Source: Ahaetulla prasina (Eukaryota; Chordata; Lepidosauria; Squamata; Colubridae). From it: a DNA stretch of 64,000 bases. The translations under genes were made by a program, and so were the position numbers. Position 1 is the stretch's first letter. Each line of letters opens with the position of its first letter. The stretch spans positions 9,840,435-9,904,434 of the forward strand of contig NC_080541.1 of assembly GCF_028640845.1 (NCBI RefSeq), read 5' to 3'. The notes beneath the pieces were generated by a model. It worked only from the letters and a program-made list of their open reading frames with translations. It was not told the origin of the DNA and ran no database searches. This document shows, piece after piece, positions 62,791 to 64,000 of this stretch.

Positions 62791-64000
62791 CCTAGTGGCA
62801 ATGAGGGTTGCGAAGCGTTCCTACGTTTCCTCCCTCATTGCGTCGGCAGATAACCGCCCGGCCGCCCTGTTTCGGGTGACCCGCTCTCTCCTTCAACAAG
62901 GGCGTGCCGAGGAGTTTAACGGTTATCTATACGACAAAATCGTTCAGCTTCGGGACGGATTGGATCAAAATTGGGTAGATCCAGGCGAGGGTTCTGAGGC
63001 CCGTCTTGTTGAGGTGGTTTGGGATGACTTTGATCCTGTGACTCCCGAGGACATGGACAGGTTGCTGGGTAGGCTGAACGCCACCACGTTTACTGGATCC
63101 GTGTCCCTCCTGGTTAGTACTGGCTACTCAAGAGGTGACGCGAGGCTGGCTCCAGGGGATTACAAATGCTTCTTTGCGGGAGGGGGTCTTTCCTGCGGCC
63201 TTGAAAGAGGCAGTGGTGAGACCCCTCCTCAAGAAGCCTTCCCTGGACCCAGCTGTTTTAGGGAACTACCGGCCAGTCTCCAATCTTCGCTTCACGGCGA
63301 AGGTTGTTGAGAGTGTGGTGGCATGTCAGCTACCCCAGTACCTGGATGAAGCTGTCTATCTAGACCCGTTCCAGTCCAGCTTCTGGCCCGGATACAGTAC
63401 GGAGACAGCTTTGGTCGCACTGGTGGATGATCTCTGGAGGGCCAGGGATAGGTGTTATTCCTCTGTCCTGGTCCTATTAGACCTCTCAGCGGCTTTTGAT
63501 ACCATCGACCATGGTATCCTGCTGCGCCGGTTGGAGGGGTTGGGAGTGGGAGGCACCGTTTATCGGTGGTTCTCCTCCTACCTCTCTGATCGGACGCAGA
63601 CGGTGTTGACAGGGGGGCAGAGATCGACTCCAAGGTGCCTCATGTGGGGTGCCGCGGGGTCGATTCTCTCACCCTCCTGTTCAACATCTATGAAACCGCT
63701 GGGTGAGATCATCAGTGGCTTTGGGGTGAGATACCAACTGTCGCTGATGATACCCAGCTGTACTTTTCACCCGGGCCACCCCAGTGAAGCTGTCAGTGCT
63801 GTCCCGGTGTCTGGAGACCATACGGATCTGGATGGGGAGGAACAGGCTCAAACTTAATCCCTCCAAGACGGAGTGGCTGTGGATGCCGGCACCTCGGTAC
63901 AGTCAGCTGCAGATGCGGCTGTCTGTCGGGGGTGAATCATTGGCCCCGGTGGAGGAGGTACGCAACTTGGGCGTGCTCCTGGATGGTCGGTTGTCCTTTG
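62791..64000 (+). pseudogene. CR1-clade LINE (family C), ORF2 middle part, cut by window end
   Basis: Frame 62621-63310 gives the region before the RT (FRVTRSLLQQGRAEEFNGYL, VVWDDFDPVTPEDMDRLLGR). Frame 63135-63857 gives RT motif 1 ([20 protein letters not shown]), motif A ([20 protein letters not shown], catalytic Asp) and [18 protein letters not shown]. Indels near 63640 and 63740 break motifs B and C. The most 5' family C copy here; no endonuclease is visible, so it too is truncated. Confidence 0.85.

Overview
The window looks like vertebrate, squamate-reptile genomic DNA, most likely from a snake. It is AT-rich, has no bacterial-style gene packing, and is built almost entirely of interspersed repeats. 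The repeat mix fits squamates: CR1-type LINEs ending in (ATTCT)n, tRNA-derived Sauria-like SINEs ending in ACCTTT, a second tRNA-SINE sharing its 3' end with a LINE, L1, hAT, Tc1/mariner, Penelope-like elements (PLEs) and many solo LTRs. The snake assignment is inference. I found no convincing host protein-coding exon, tRNA or rRNA. Every long reading frame traced either belongs to a transposon or is a stop-free tandem repeat.

Layout. 1-7.6 kb: TA-flanked MITE with a nested LINE, CR1, solo LTRs, hAT pieces, L1 tail, fold-back PLE termini. 7.6-12.2 kb: LINE split by a solo LTR; a CR1 split by hAT+SINE, L1 and a Sauria SINE; then a 901-bp tandem duplication bounded by SINEs. 12.2-19.3 kb: SINEs, CR1, an RLE-type LINE remnant, AAGG microsatellites. 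20-23 kb: an L2-like LINE split by other insertions, then a Tc1 fragment. 23.5-27 kb: an hAT element carrying a 41-bp minisatellite, then a 1.8-kb L1-type element with ORF1 but no ORF2, with clean target-site duplications. 27-33.7 kb: SINE, solo LTR, microsatellites, and a 0.5-kb non-repetitive block that may be a conserved regulatory element. 33.7-35.7 kb: a PLE mosaic with GIY-YIG endonuclease remnants and a perfect palindrome. 36-46 kb: nested hAT, LTR, CR1 and MITE units with readable insertion order. 47.9-48.5 kb: a large pentanucleotide array grown from a CR1 tail. 49-58 kb: L1 tails, hAT copies, solo LTRs, GA-rich DNA. 58-64 kb: Sauria SINEs, two CR1-clade LINEs with reverse transcriptase motifs, and the clearest hammerhead-ribozyme-like PLE terminus.

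The most interesting signals are fold-back PLE termini with a hammerhead-like core (one is a stand-alone 202-bp unit with a 12-bp target-site duplication), an open reading frame shared by LTR copies, a SINE-mediated unequal-crossover duplication, and possible conserved non-coding blocks in the few non-repetitive gaps.
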